Source: Clostridiales bacterium (GTDB lineage Bacteria > Bacillota > Clostridia > Saccharofermentanales > Saccharofermentanaceae). From it: a stretch of 64,000 bases of DNA. Of this stretch, positions 17,637 to 27,100 are shown one piece after another (the first letter of the stretch is position 1; each line of letters starts with the position of its first letter). Below the pieces are notes generated by a model. The model was not told the DNA's origin. It did no database searches and saw nothing but the letters and a program-made list of their open reading frames with translations. Position numbers and translations under genes: made by a program. The stretch covers positions 110,956-174,955 of the forward strand of contig JAFVDI010000020.1 of NCBI GenBank assembly GCA_017478485.1, written 5' to 3'.

Positions 17637-18326
17637 TTACACTTTCGCCTGTTCGGCCTCAGCTTCGTCCTTTACGCCGCGGGTGACCTCGCGGGTCCTG
17701 TGGATGAGCGTGGATACGGGCTTATAGATGAAGAATGTTATTGCTGATACGACGATGCCCTTGAAAAGGTTGAAGGGCACGAAGGCGAAAAAGAGAAGCG
17801 TCATCTTATCATTGATGAGAGGATTGACTTTGGCGCTCATGCCTACGATGGCTTCAGTTGAGAAGTTCATTATGGAACCGTAGAGCGGCAGGGTTATGAA
17901 TGCGTTGATCGGGACAGCGATGACCGCGAGCGTGAGAGTGCCGACTGCCATTGCGATTGCGGCGCCCTTTCTTGTATGGAGCTTGAGATATACAAGTCCC
18001 GAGAAGCCTACGAAAATGGAACCCGTGACGAAGTTTGAAAGTTCGCCGATGCCTGCTGTTCCGGTGAACGGAAGGTGGATCAGGTTCTTTAAGAGCTCGA
18101 TGACGATGCCCCAGACGGGACCCAGCGAGAATGCTCCGACCAGTACGGGGATCTCGGAGAAATCGAACTTAAGGAACGGGGGCATGAACGGGAGCGGCAC
18201 TTCAAGATACATGAGAATGAATGCCATTGCTGTAAGGATCGCGGTGACCGTGATACGACGGATCATGGCCTTACGGCGTGACTTAGCATCGGCTATGCCG
18301 ACAGTTGCGGGTGATGAAACTGACAA
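17637..18326 (-). CDS. ribU: ECF transporter S component for riboflavin (RibU)
   Basis: 229 residues with five or six membrane helices, typical of ECF S components. The segment with PLPFMPPFLKFDFSEIP and LVGAFSLGPVWG is characteristic of RibU, the riboflavin-binding subunit, which works with the shared EcfAA'T module encoded elsewhere. The FMN riboswitch directly upstream confirms the substrate. The start is uncertain: TTG at 18326 has a well-spaced ribosome site (AGGAAG, 7 nt), which is part of the aptamer 3' arm; ATG at 18269 has only AAGG close by but gives the more usual RibU length. High FMN should lower expression. Confidence 0.9.
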   Translation of the reverse strand: MSVSSPATVGIADAKSRRKAMIRRITVTAILTAMAFILMYLEVPLPFMPPFLKFDFSEIPVLVGAFSLGPVWGIVIELLKNLIHLPFTGTAGIGELSNFVTGSIFVGFSGLVYLKLHTRKGAAIAMAVGTLTLAVIAVPINAFITLPLYGSIMNFSTEAIVGMSAKVNPLINDKMTLLFFAFVPFNLFKGIVVSAITFFIYKPVSTLIHRTREVTRGVKDEAEAEQAKV

Positions 18327-18333
18327 AAAAACA

Positions 18334-18467
18334 CTTCCTCTCTTCCGGACTTTACCGTCGGCTGCAGACTTTCACTGCATCGATCCTGCATGAACGAAAT
18401 TTTACAGGACTTGCGGACTTCCCCAGTGGGGTCACCGCCGGTCGGAGAATCGCACTCCGCCTTGGAC
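18334..18467 (-). ncRNA. FMN riboswitch (RFN element)
   Basis: On the minus strand the conserved RFN blocks appear in order: GGAGTGCGATTCTCCGACC then GGCGGTGA, a CCCCACTGGGG stem, a variable stem, then GTGAAAGTCTGCAGCC followed by GACGGTAAAGTCCGG and AAGAGAGGAAG. These are hallmarks of the FMN aptamer. It ends at the ribosome site for the TTG start at 18326 and is followed by seven Ts. No separate terminator hairpin is seen, so control by hiding the ribosome site in P1 is the likelier mechanism. The 5' boundary is set by the promoter. Confidence 0.92.
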
Positions 18468-18473
18468 GCCTCA

Positions 18474-18501
18474 ATTATACCCGCATAGACGGGTTTGTAA
18501 A
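18474..18501 (-). promoter_or_regulatory. Sigma-A promoter of the FMN riboswitch-ribU unit
   Basis: On the minus strand, TTTACA (18501-18496) and a perfect TATAAT (18479-18474) are 16 nt apart. Start of transcription is expected near 18467, at the edge of the aptamer. The spacer holds a CCCG/CGGG inverted repeat. Confidence 0.7.
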
Positions 18502-18510
18502 GCGGGATTT

Positions 18511-20196
18511 TCAGCCTTCGGGAAATTCGTCCTTCGGCTTGTTGTAGAAGACCTTGTCGACAAACGCGAAGCAGACGAGCAGGCCGTGGCTGTAGAACTT
18601 AAAGGACTTGAATCCCAGGGCTCTGCCGACATCCGGATCCTTGCTGCCGTCGGGATTTTCGATGACGAGCCTGTCGAAATGCGTAGACTTAAAGTCGCTG
18701 CCCAGTATGCTGCCGAGCGTGTCGTGTTCCTCGTTCTCGACTATGGTGAACTCGAGCTTGCTGACCATGCCGCAGAACTCGCTCCAGGGCTGGGTCAGGA
18801 AAGACATGTGGACGTCGTTGCCCGAGACTGCCGGCTCTCTTGTTATCGTGAACTTGACGCGGCCGTTGCTCAGGCGCTTGAGCTTTAAGTCGTAAACGCT
18901 CTCGGAGTGGTTGGAAACGAAAGATTCGATCGGTTCGGTTGCGTATTCGGAGAAGACGTTTCTCCAGCGGTCGAACGGGTGCGAATAATCCTTGTCGAGG
19001 AGAAGGTCGGCACGGGCTTTTGCGAGCTCTTCGCGGATGGTGGCCTGGACCTTCTTGTCGCCATATTCGTATGCCTTCTCGATCCTCTTGCTGATCGCGT
19101 AATCGGCTTCGAGCATGACGGCGTAACGTCTTAAGCGCTGGTTCGGGATCTCGCCGAGAGCCCTGCCGAGTCTCAGCGCGCAGTCAGCGAAATCGCAGCC
19201 GCAGTCACCGTTCTCGAAATAGAACTTCGTCTCATCGTAGAGCTTGATGTATGTCTGGAAGGCGAGAGGCGGATTGGGGCGCACGTACTGTCCCTTCATG
19301 AACATGTCCGCGATCTTGTATTTTGCTTCAACGATATTGAAGTTCGACGCAACGGAAAAATAGAAGAATGCCTTCTCGTAATCGGGCTTCCCGTCTAGCC
19401 TTCCGTAGTAATGTATGTAGCCCAGTGTGTTTGCGGCATAGCCGAAACTGAACTTGCGCCAGAGAATGTCGAGCAACCGTGCAGACAGCGCAAAGTCGCA
19501 CTTGAAGACCGCATTGCCGCCGTAGCAGCCGTAAGCCTTGGCCTTGAGAGCCTCGAAGACTTCCTTCCCGCAAAGGTCGTCGGTGAACATCCTGAAGAGC
19601 TCCTTGATGTCCGGGGGAGCGTCATTGAGCAGGATGTTGTTGTCCCAGTGATTGATGAATGCAGTCTTCTGGGGGTCGGTATATCTTCTCTCGGTCAGCG
19701 GCAGATCCTTGTCCTCGAGGAAGAGGTCGATCATGCTGATCATGGAATCGAGGTCCAGGTAACGCGAAAGGGGAAGGGGCTTATAGAGCTTCTTGTCCAG
19801 GTCGGAATGCGCGATCACCGCGAGGATCGTGACGAGAACGTCATCCTCGTTCATCGGGATCGACGGCACTTCGATCGCGGTCATCGCATCGGGATCGGGG
19901 CCGAAAAGGTCATCGAGGCAGAGGTTGTGAAAGAAATAGACCACAACCGGATACCACCAGTCGAAGATGAAGTCATCGAGCGATACGTTGTCGTCGGCAA
20001 AATGCGTGAGGGCGGTCCTCAGGTCGTCGAGCTGCATCGGATAGTCTACCTCGCACTGGACGTCAAATCCGTTCGAGGGGTATGCGTCATCGGCATCTCC
20101 GCCGACCAGGTCGAACCAGCCTATGTCGTAGCGGCAGAAGTCGATAAGCTTCTGCTGGGTAACAAAGATATACGGCTGGCTCTTATTCTTGCTCAT
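18511..20196 (-). CDS. Hypothetical protein with Sel1/TPR-like repeats
   Basis: 561 residues, no signal peptide or membrane segment, so probably cytosolic. The middle (about residues 235-330) holds at least two Sel1-like helical repeats (LGYIHYYGRLDG, then YKIADMFMKGQY), which usually mediate protein contacts. The N-terminal third is acidic and helix-rich, and the C-terminal ~130 residues look beta-rich (LKRLSNGRVKFTI). I do not recognise a catalytic domain. AAGGGAA precedes ATG 20196 by about 6 nt. It is followed by the riboswitch region and is divergent from smsC. Confidence 0.75.
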   Translation of the reverse strand: MSKNKSQPYIFVTQQKLIDFCRYDIGWFDLVGGDADDAYPSNGFDVQCEVDYPMQLDDLRTALTHFADDNVSLDDFIFDWWYPVVVYFFHNLCLDDLFGPDPDAMTAIEVPSIPMNEDDVLVTILAVIAHSDLDKKLYKPLPLSRYLDLDSMISMIDLFLEDKDLPLTERRYTDPQKTAFINHWDNNILLNDAPPDIKELFRMFTDDLCGKEVFEALKAKAYGCYGGNAVFKCDFALSARLLDILWRKFSFGYAANTLGYIHYYGRLDGKPDYEKAFFYFSVASNFNIVEAKYKIADMFMKGQYVRPNPPLAFQTYIKLYDETKFYFENGDCGCDFADCALRLGRALGEIPNQRLRRYAVMLEADYAISKRIEKAYEYGDKKVQATIREELAKARADLLLDKDYSHPFDRWRNVFSEYATEPIESFVSNHSESVYDLKLKRLSNGRVKFTITREPAVSGNDVHMSFLTQPWSEFCGMVSKLEFTIVENEEHDTLGSILGSDFKSTHFDRLVIENPDGSKDPDVGRALGFKSFKFYSHGLLVCFAFVDKVFYNKPKDEFPEG

Positions 20197-20253
20197 CAGT
20201 AATTCCCTTGATCAGGAGCGCCTTACGGGGCGCCCTTATTTATCATAGAGCGT

Positions 20254-20262
20254 ATTTTAACA
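20254..20262 (-). promoter_or_regulatory. Possible extended -10 for the Sel1-like gene
   Basis: On the minus strand this reads TGTTAAAAT, about 58 nt before ATG 20196. The leader contains a GGGCGCC/GGCGCTC hairpin (20216-20236). Weak evidence. Confidence 0.3.
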
Positions 20263-20327
20263 TATGGTTTAAAAGATTGTCGGACAAGTATAAAGTCACG
20301 GGCAAAAAAATTATCGGCATATGTCAA

Positions 20328-20345
20328 AAATAACTATTGTTAATT
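20328..20345. promoter_or_regulatory. Candidate operator over the smsCB -35 (Rrf2/IscR type possible)
   Basis: AAATAAC-TATT-GTTAATT is an inverted repeat with one mismatch in seven, overlapping the -35 hexamer. Fe-S assembly operons are often controlled by Rrf2-family repressors that bind such AT-rich dyads. The repressor identity is inference; none is encoded in the window. Confidence 0.4.
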
Positions 20346-20365
20346 CCCTCGCGACTGTTTATAGT
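20337..20365 (+). promoter_or_regulatory. Sigma-A promoter of the smsCB operon
   Basis: TTGTTA at 20337-20342 and TATAGT at 20360-20365 with the ideal 17-nt spacer, 39 nt before the ATG at 20405. Confidence 0.6.
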
Positions 20366-20404
20366 AGATACGCTAAATGCAATAAAACATACAGGAGAAT
20401 AGTC

Positions 20405-21133
20405 ATGCTGGAACTACAGAACATATGCTTTCATGCCGATGACAAGGATATCCTCAAGAATATAAACCTTAAGATAGACGACAAATTCGTTGCCATCACC
20501 GGCCCCAACGGCAGCGGCAAATCAACGCTGCTCAAGATCATCATGGGCATCATCACGCCCACATCGGGAAGGATCATCTTTGACGGAGAGGACATTACGG
20601 ACCTTCCGATCAACGAGCGCGCAAACCGCGGAATGAGCTTTGCCTTCCAGACGCCCGTAAGGTTCAAGGGCATCAGGGTAAGGGACATCCTTTCGATCGC
20701 CGAGGGAAAGCCCGTCAAGATGGGAACGTTCTTAAGAGCCGTAGGCCTCTGCCCGAAGGATTACTTAGACCGTGAGATCAATGACACTCTTTCGGGCGGT
20801 GAGCTTAAGAGGATCGAGATCGCAACGGCGGCTGCAAGAGGCGGTAAATTAAGCCTTTTCGATGAGCCGGAAGCAGGCATCGACCTTTGGAGCTTTCAGA
20901 ACCTCATTCAGGTCTTCGAGAACTTAAGGGAAGTCACCAACGGCAATATCATGATCATCTCCCATCAGGAGCGCATACTCGAAATTTCTGACAAGATCAT
21001 CTACCTGAAGGACGGCGAAGTCGACAGATACGATGATGGCGCGAAGATAATGGAAGAGCTTAACATGACGCATCACAGGAACCGCAAAGGCTGCCTGATC
21101 GCGGGAGCTGAGGGGGTAAACTGCAATGGATGA
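20405..21133 (+). CDS. sufC: Fe-S cluster assembly ATPase, SufC/SmsC family
   Basis: 242 residues, the size of SufC. Walker A is GPNGSGKST (33-41), signature LSGGELKR (129-136), then Walker B with SLFDEPEAGID, the SufC-typical form. SufC-like ATPases drive conformational change in the SufB scaffold on which [4Fe-4S] clusters are built, in the cytosol. Start at 20405 rests on AGGAGAA 7 nt upstream; the frame is open to 20321 but that part overlaps the promoter. It overlaps smsB by 8 nt. There is no sufD, sufS, sufU or sufE nearby, which fits the minimal two-gene SMS system described in archaea and anaerobic bacteria. Confidence 0.9.
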   Translation: MLELQNICFHADDKDILKNINLKIDDKFVAITGPNGSGKSTLLKIIMGIITPTSGRIIFDGEDITDLPINERANRGMSFAFQTPVRFKGIRVRDILSIAEGKPVKMGTFLRAVGLCPKDYLDREINDTLSGGELKRIEIATAAARGGKLSLFDEPEAGIDLWSFQNLIQVFENLREVTNGNIMIISHQERILEISDKIIYLKDGEVDRYDDGAKIMEELNMTHHRNRKGCLIAGAEGVNCNG

Positions 21134-22043
21134 TCTCGAGAAAAGGATATTAAAGGAAGTCGCCGAGCTGGATTCGCTCCCCGTAGGCGCTTTCAACATA
21201 AGGAACAACGGAGCGAGCGAGGCAAGGAATTCGACCGCGAACATCGATATCGAGTCGCGTGAGGACGGTCAGGGCATCAACATCTATATCAAGGACGGCA
21301 CGAAGAACGAGTCATGCCACATCCCGGTCATCATAAGCAAGTCCGGACACAAGGAGACCGTTTTCAATGAGTTCTTCATCGGCGAGGACTGTGATGTCAC
21401 GATCGTTGCGGGATGCGGCATCAGCAACTGCGGCGGCCATGACAGCCGGCACGACGGCGTTCACTCTTTCCACGTCGGAAAGAATTCCCACGTCAAATAC
21501 ATCGAAAAGCATTACGGTGAGGGCACCGGTACCGGCAAGAGGTTCATGAACCCCACAACCGAAGTAGAGCTCCTCGAAGGCTCGACAATGGAAATGGACA
21601 CTTCACAGATCGCGGGCATCAACGACACGCACAGAGTCACGAAGGCGACGGTAGGTCCCGGCGCGACGCTCCTTCTGCACGACAAGATCCTCACCAACTT
21701 TGACCAGACGGCTTCTGCCGAGATGGTCATCTCACTCGACGGCGAAGATTCAAAGTGCGACATCGTCAGCCGCGGCGTTGCAAAGGATACTTCAAAGCAG
21801 GACGTCATTATCGACATTTCGGGCAACGCAAAGTGCAGCGGTCACGCTGAGTGCGACTCCATCATCATGGACCACGGCATCATCATTGCCACACCTAAGC
21901 TTGCGGCAACCAATGTTGACGCTTCGCTGATCCACGAGGCAGCGATCGGCAAGATCGCCGGCGAGCAGATCACCAAGCTCATGACGCTGGGTCTTACGGA
22001 GCAGCAGGCTGAGCAGAAGATCATCGAAGGATTCCTCAGATAA
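21126..22043 (+). CDS. sufB: Fe-S cluster scaffold, SufB/SufD-core protein (SmsB)
   Basis: 305 residues, shorter than E. coli SufB (~495) and lacking its N-terminal region, as in SmsB. The beta-helix core is recognisable, with a Cys/His-rich stretch near 97-116 (GCGISNCGGHDSRHDG). By pattern, ECDS with Cys243 matches the catalytic Cys405 region of E. coli SufB, and HEAAIG with Glu271 matches Glu434; both are needed there for cluster assembly. The end (GLTEQQAEQKIIEGF) is the family signature. AGGGGG precedes the ATG, which lies inside smsC. The single SufB-like subunit probably forms a homodimer with two SufC. Confidence 0.9.
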   Translation: MDDLEKRILKEVAELDSLPVGAFNIRNNGASEARNSTANIDIESREDGQGINIYIKDGTKNESCHIPVIISKSGHKETVFNEFFIGEDCDVTIVAGCGISNCGGHDSRHDGVHSFHVGKNSHVKYIEKHYGEGTGTGKRFMNPTTEVELLEGSTMEMDTSQIAGINDTHRVTKATVGPGATLLLHDKILTNFDQTASAEMVISLDGEDSKCDIVSRGVAKDTSKQDVIIDISGNAKCSGHAECDSIIMDHGIIIATPKLAATNVDASLIHEAAIGKIAGEQITKLMTLGLTEQQAEQKIIEGFLR

Positions 22044-22913
22044 ATGTCCGGCAAGAAACCGAAGATCGGTCTGGTACTTGAAGGCGGCGGAATGAAATGC
22101 GCGTACGGAGCGGGCATTCTTGACTGCTTTCAGGAAGCGGGCATCGAGTTTGATTACTGCATCGGAGTTTCCGCAGGCTCAGGCAACGGCATGAGTTTCC
22201 TCGCACGTCAGCACGGAAGAAACCTGAGGTTCTACACCGAGCACACGAGCGATCCCAGATACTTCGGACTTAAGCCTCTCATCGAAGAGGGCGGGATCTT
22301 CGGGATCGAATTCATCTACAACGAGCTCTCGAAATCGACCGGAAAAGATCCTCTGGATTATGAGACGTTTGCCGCAAATCCCTGCGATTTCGAGGTTGTT
22401 GCGACTGACGCTGAGACGGGTAAAGCCGTTTATTTCCAGAAGTCTGACATTCAGAAAGATGACTACAGGGTCATCATGTGTTCCGCATGTCTGCCCGCGG
22501 TGACCAGACCCGTTCAGTTCAGGGGCAGATATTATTTCGACGGCGGCGTAGCCGATTCGATCCCATGCGACAGGGCTTTCGAAAAGGGCTGCGACAAGAT
22601 CGTGGTCATCACATCGAAGCCCAGGGATTTCGTCAAGGAACCCGAGAGTTTCAAGACCGCCTATACAAGGGTGCTCAAGGACTGGCCCGAGACGATAAAG
22701 GCCGTCGACAACAGGCACCTGTCTTACCGCGAATGCCAGAGGAAGATGTTCGGCTATGAGGCAAGGGGAACGGCGTTCCTCTACTGCATGAGCCGCCCGA
22801 TAAAGTCCTCGACTTACAACATTAACAAGAACACTGCGAAAGAGATGTATGAGCTGGGCCGCAGGGACTATGTCGCCTCGCTTTCCGATCTCCAGAAATT
22901 CCTCAAAGTTTAA
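22044..22913 (+). CDS. Patatin-like phospholipase (YjjU/RssA type)
   Basis: 289 residues. The oxyanion motif LEGGGMKCAYGAG, nucleophile elbow GVSAGS and catalytic Asp in FDGGVADS form the patatin Ser-Asp dyad. No signal peptide or helix, so a cytosolic acyl hydrolase is expected; lipid substrate unknown. Its ATG begins directly after the smsB stop, with GAAGGA inside the end of smsB as ribosome site, so it is the third gene of the smsCB operon. A functional tie to Fe-S assembly is not established. Confidence 0.88.
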   Translation: MSGKKPKIGLVLEGGGMKCAYGAGILDCFQEAGIEFDYCIGVSAGSGNGMSFLARQHGRNLRFYTEHTSDPRYFGLKPLIEEGGIFGIEFIYNELSKSTGKDPLDYETFAANPCDFEVVATDAETGKAVYFQKSDIQKDDYRVIMCSACLPAVTRPVQFRGRYYFDGGVADSIPCDRAFEKGCDKIVVITSKPRDFVKEPESFKTAYTRVLKDWPETIKAVDNRHLSYRECQRKMFGYEARGTAFLYCMSRPIKSSTYNINKNTAKEMYELGRRDYVASLSDLQKFLKV

Positions 22914-22988
22914 TTACAATCCATCCCGTTTGTGATAACATTGTCTTTATACCATTACAGGCAATTTTGATACATCGGGGGAGCAACC

Positions 22989-24014
22989 ATGGGACTTAAT
23001 TTCCGCAAATCCATCACACTTTTTAAAGGCGTAAAGCTTAACCTCAGCAAGTCAGGTCCTTCACTTTCATTCGGAAGATCGGGACTCCGCCAGTCCATCA
23101 ACCTCAAGGGACAGGCACGTACTTCCGTTGGAATCCCCGGCACAGGCATTTACTATACAAAGAACACCAACGTTAAGACGCTTGCCAAGAAGGGCAAGGA
23201 GAAGCTCGAAGAGCTGACGTCCAAGAAGAAGGGCAAGGGTGAGGAGCAGGCAGCTCTTCCCGCAGCAGCAGGCACGGCAGCAGCCGCAAAGGGTGCAAAG
23301 ACGACCAGGGCAGCTGCAGCAAAGGCAGCACCTGCGGTCAATCCCGATCTCGAGAGAAACCGGCAGCTCGTTGCAGAGTTTGAGGAGAGGATCAATGCGG
23401 TCAAGTCCGTACACAAGCAGAGCGACGGTTATATCGACTGGGAAGTCATACTGAAGGGCGCCGGCAACAACAAGGAACTCGTTCCTTTCGCAGAGAGCGT
23501 TCTCGCAGGCAATATCGATTCGTATTTCAAGGTGATCGCAGAGGCAGGTCCGTTTGACGATCTTCTCGAATTCGGAAGCGGATTCGAAGTCGGCACGGAC
23601 GATCCTTCAATGCTCGAGATCGAGTTCAAGGTCATGAGCAGCGAGGTCATCCCGCAGAACAAGCTGTCGCTCAAGGCGAACGGCGATCTTGCCGAGAAGC
23701 CTTTTACAAAGAGTGAATACTATGAGCTTGTTCAGGATTACGTTGCAAGCACGATCCTCCGTGTCGCACGTGATTCGTTCGCGCTCCTCCCGATCCAGAA
23801 GGTCATCATCCACGCTGTCGACAGCCAGCTCAACACGGCTACGGGCAACGAGGAGGAGATCACCATCGTTTCTGTCAAGATCAAGCGTGATTCGCTCATG
23901 ACCATCAATTTCGAAAGGATCGATCCTTCGGATTGCCTCGGAGGCTTTGAGATCAACGAGAAATTCAAGAAGACAAGCGGTTTCGCACCTGTAGACAGGC
24001 TTCTTCCTGATTAA
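22989..24014 (+). CDS. DUF4236 protein with long Ala/Lys linker
   Basis: 341 residues. Residues 1-55 match DUF4236 (GLNFRKSITLFKGVKLNLSK, then FGRSGL, then TSVGIPGTGIYY), a small beta domain of unknown role seen in many bacteria and phages. Residues ~60-115 form a low-complexity Lys/Ala/Gly linker. Residues 115-341 are a globular region I do not recognise, with acidic and beta-rich segments. GGGGGAGC lies 7 nt before ATG. No membrane segment. It stands between the patatin gene and the EAL regulator with gaps of 75 and 115 nt, so it is probably monocistronic. Confidence 0.8.
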   Translation: MGLNFRKSITLFKGVKLNLSKSGPSLSFGRSGLRQSINLKGQARTSVGIPGTGIYYTKNTNVKTLAKKGKEKLEELTSKKKGKGEEQAALPAAAGTAAAAKGAKTTRAAAAKAAPAVNPDLERNRQLVAEFEERINAVKSVHKQSDGYIDWEVILKGAGNNKELVPFAESVLAGNIDSYFKVIAEAGPFDDLLEFGSGFEVGTDDPSMLEIEFKVMSSEVIPQNKLSLKANGDLAEKPFTKSEYYELVQDYVASTILRVARDSFALLPIQKVIIHAVDSQLNTATGNEEEITIVSVKIKRDSLMTINFERIDPSDCLGGFEINEKFKKTSGFAPVDRLLPD

Positions 24015-24063
24015 CGCACTATTACGCAATTGATAACCTTTTTTGAATATCGGCCCGTTCTGA

Positions 24064-24092
24064 TTGTGATTAAAAAAGGGTCATATTAGAAT
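24064..24092 (+). promoter_or_regulatory. Sigma-A promoter of the PBP-GGDEF-EAL gene
   Basis: TTGTGA at 24064-24069 and TAGAAT at 24087-24092 with a 17-nt spacer, 37 nt before ATG 24130. Confidence 0.5.
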
Positions 24093-24129
24093 AACTTTAG
24101 ATTATTATGCCGGTGTGGAGAGGTGACTG

Positions 24130-27100
24130 ATGGGAAGACGCAAAAGGGTCGCTATACTTGTCGGTCAGGCAGACGAGTATTATCAGGCCGAATTCATTTG
24201 CGGTTTTGAAAAACAGGCTTTCAGCTTTGACTGGGATGTCTGTGTATTTTCCATGTACCAGAAATACCAGAGCAGCACTGCGCGAGAGCAGGGCGAATCC
24301 TCGATATACTCCATCGTTCCCTACGAAGATCTTGACGGCATAATCCTCATGCTCGACACCCTTCAGACGCCGGGTCTTGCCGACGCCGTGGAGGAAGCCG
24401 CGCATGAAAGGGCGAAGTGCCCGGTCATTTCCGTAGACAAGCAGAGCAAGTATTTCTTTTCGGTCTTCCCGGATCACTATAAAGGCGTTAAATATCTGGT
24501 CAACCACCTCATAGAAGAGCACGGCTTCAAGGACATCGCTTTCCTGACGGGCAAGGCATGGCATCCCTATTCCAAGCAGAGAATGCAGGCATTCAAGGAC
24601 GCCATGACCGAGCATAAGCTCATGATCCACAACAACCGCATGTTCTACGGCGATTTCTGGTATACGAGCGGTGAAAATCTGGGCGACCGTCTTGCAAAGG
24701 ATAGGGACAATCTTCCCGAAGCGATCGCCTGTGCCAACGACTGTATGGCCATCGGCGTCTGCAAGGGACTTACCGAGAACGGCATCAGGGTGCCTGAGGA
24801 TATTGCGGTCGTAGGTTACGATTCAAACGAGGAAGGCAGGCTTTCACCTGTTCCGATAACGTCAGTCAGGCTCCCCGCAGCCGAATTCGGAAAGTACGCC
24901 GCAGAAGCGATCATGACCATATCGGAAGGAAAAGAACCCGAGCCTTTCGATTCACCGGTGATCGAATTCACCGGCAGGAGCTGCGGGTGTGAGATGAAGC
25001 TTGAGGACACTGTTCCGGCATTCCGTCAGACATGGGATACCAATACTTCGACAAACAGCGTTTTCTCGAATTTCAACCACCTGGAAGACGACATCCTTTC
25101 AAAGAATGATCTTTACGGCATCGTCAGCACGCTTTTCACATATGTTTACCAGTTAAGGGAATTCGAGAGCTTCAGCCTCTGCATCAATGACGGCTGGGAT
25201 CATTACGGAACGAATGCCGAAGAGAGCGTGCTCGATGACGGCACCATAATCCCGAGGAATGGTTCCAGCGAAAAGCACATCGATTCCGCTTTCCTTGCAG
25301 ATCCCGGAAAGTTCTTCTCCGCGAGAATGCTCGAAGTAATGAGCTGCAGACCGGAAAGGCTTAACCGCGACAGGATCTCACTGGACAGTTTTTTCAAGAG
25401 GGACGATCTTGTTCCGAGGCTTGATGAGGAGAGGCCTTCTCCCGAGGTCTTCATTTTCACGCCTCTGCATTTCGAGCACAGGTGCTTCGGCTATGCCATG
25501 ATCTCTTTTACGGAGCCGGGATCTTACGCCGACAATTACAGGATCTGGCTCAGAGGCGTAATGAGGGGACTTGAGACCTTAAGACGCGAGATCAATCTGA
25601 AGAAGACGAATGAGATACTTGAATCCAATCTGATCAGAGATCCGCTGTCAGGTCTTTACAATTACAGGGGTTTCAACCAGAAGGCGGAAAGCCTGCTCGC
25701 TTTCTACAAAGAGAAGGGCTTAAAGAACATCTGCGCCGTTGCCGCGGATATCAGGAACCTTTCCGAGATCAATTCCAGGGACGGCAGACTTGAAGGCGAC
25801 AAGGCGATCGTACATCTCGGCAGGTTTATCCAGGAAGCATTCCCGGAAGGAAATGTTTTCTCTTTCGGAAACGGTGAGATCATAGTGATCGACAGCCTCT
25901 CCGACGACAGCAAGAAGAAGGCCGAAGAGGCCATTTCCGGCGTGCGCGAAAAGCTTGCCGTCTATACCAAAGCGCACAACTGCACCGTTCCGCTGGATAT
26001 CTATTACGGTTATGCCGAGGGCGAACCGGAAGACCGGAATGATTTTGAAAGGATCGCGAGTGTCGCGGTCGCCAACAAGAACGCATATAAGCTCCGTATC
26101 AGGAGCATCGGCGGAGAGGGAAACTCCGAGATAGACAATAAGAAGCAGGCTGACCTGGTCAATGAGATCTTAGACCAGAACAAGATCAATTATCACTTCC
26201 AGCCCATCGTTGATGCCCATACCGGTGAGATCTTCGCATACGAGGCTCTGATGAGAGTCAATGTCACGCCTTATCTCGCACCGCCCGTCGTACTCAAGTA
26301 TGCAGGACTTTTCGGAAGGCTTTACGATGTTGAGGCTTTGACTTTCGGGAACATCCTGGATATCGTCAGCGAGAGGACGGATGAATTCGCCGCCGGCACG
26401 AAAGTCTTCATCAACAGCATTCCGGGACAGCATCTGAAGGACAGTGACCTCAGCAATCTCATTGATTCGGTCAGGCGCCTCGGCAGCAGGATCGTCGTGG
26501 AACTTACCGAGCAGGATGAGCTCAGCACCGAAGAGCTCGCATATCTGAAAAAGAGTTACAGCGACATGGGTATCGATATCGCGATCGACGATTACGGAAC
26601 CGGCTATTCAAACATCAGCAACCTGCTGCGTTATATGCCGAAGTATCTAAAGATCGACCGTTCGCTCATTTCGGAGATCCAGACGTCTCCGCAGAAGCAG
26701 CATTTCGTCAGGGAGATCATTTCCTTCTGCCGCGATAACGGCATCAAGATCCTGGCTGAAGGCGTTGAGACACAGGAAGAGCTCGCTGCTTCGATCCATC
26801 TCGGTGTAGACCTGATCCAGGGTTACTACACAGCAAGACCTGCCGCAAACATCACCAGGGAGATCGATGCCGAGATCAAGGATGAGATCTTAAGATACAA
26901 CCGCCTCGAAAAAGACGAGCACAACAAGAGCGTCTACGTTGCGGGAAGGGAAGCCAGAGTGCAGCTCCAGAGCCTTATTTCGGGCGATATCAAGAGCATC
27001 AGGGTCACCAACGGCGAAGTTACCTTCAGGGACATCACGATCACCGGCATCCCCGGTGTTACGTCTTCGATCTTCCTGAACGTTGACGACGGCTATTCGG

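Noticed and set aside
19411..20202. 263-codon open frame on the plus strand
   Set aside because: Antiparallel to the Sel1-like gene, low-complexity Val/Glu/Asp-rich translation and no family features.
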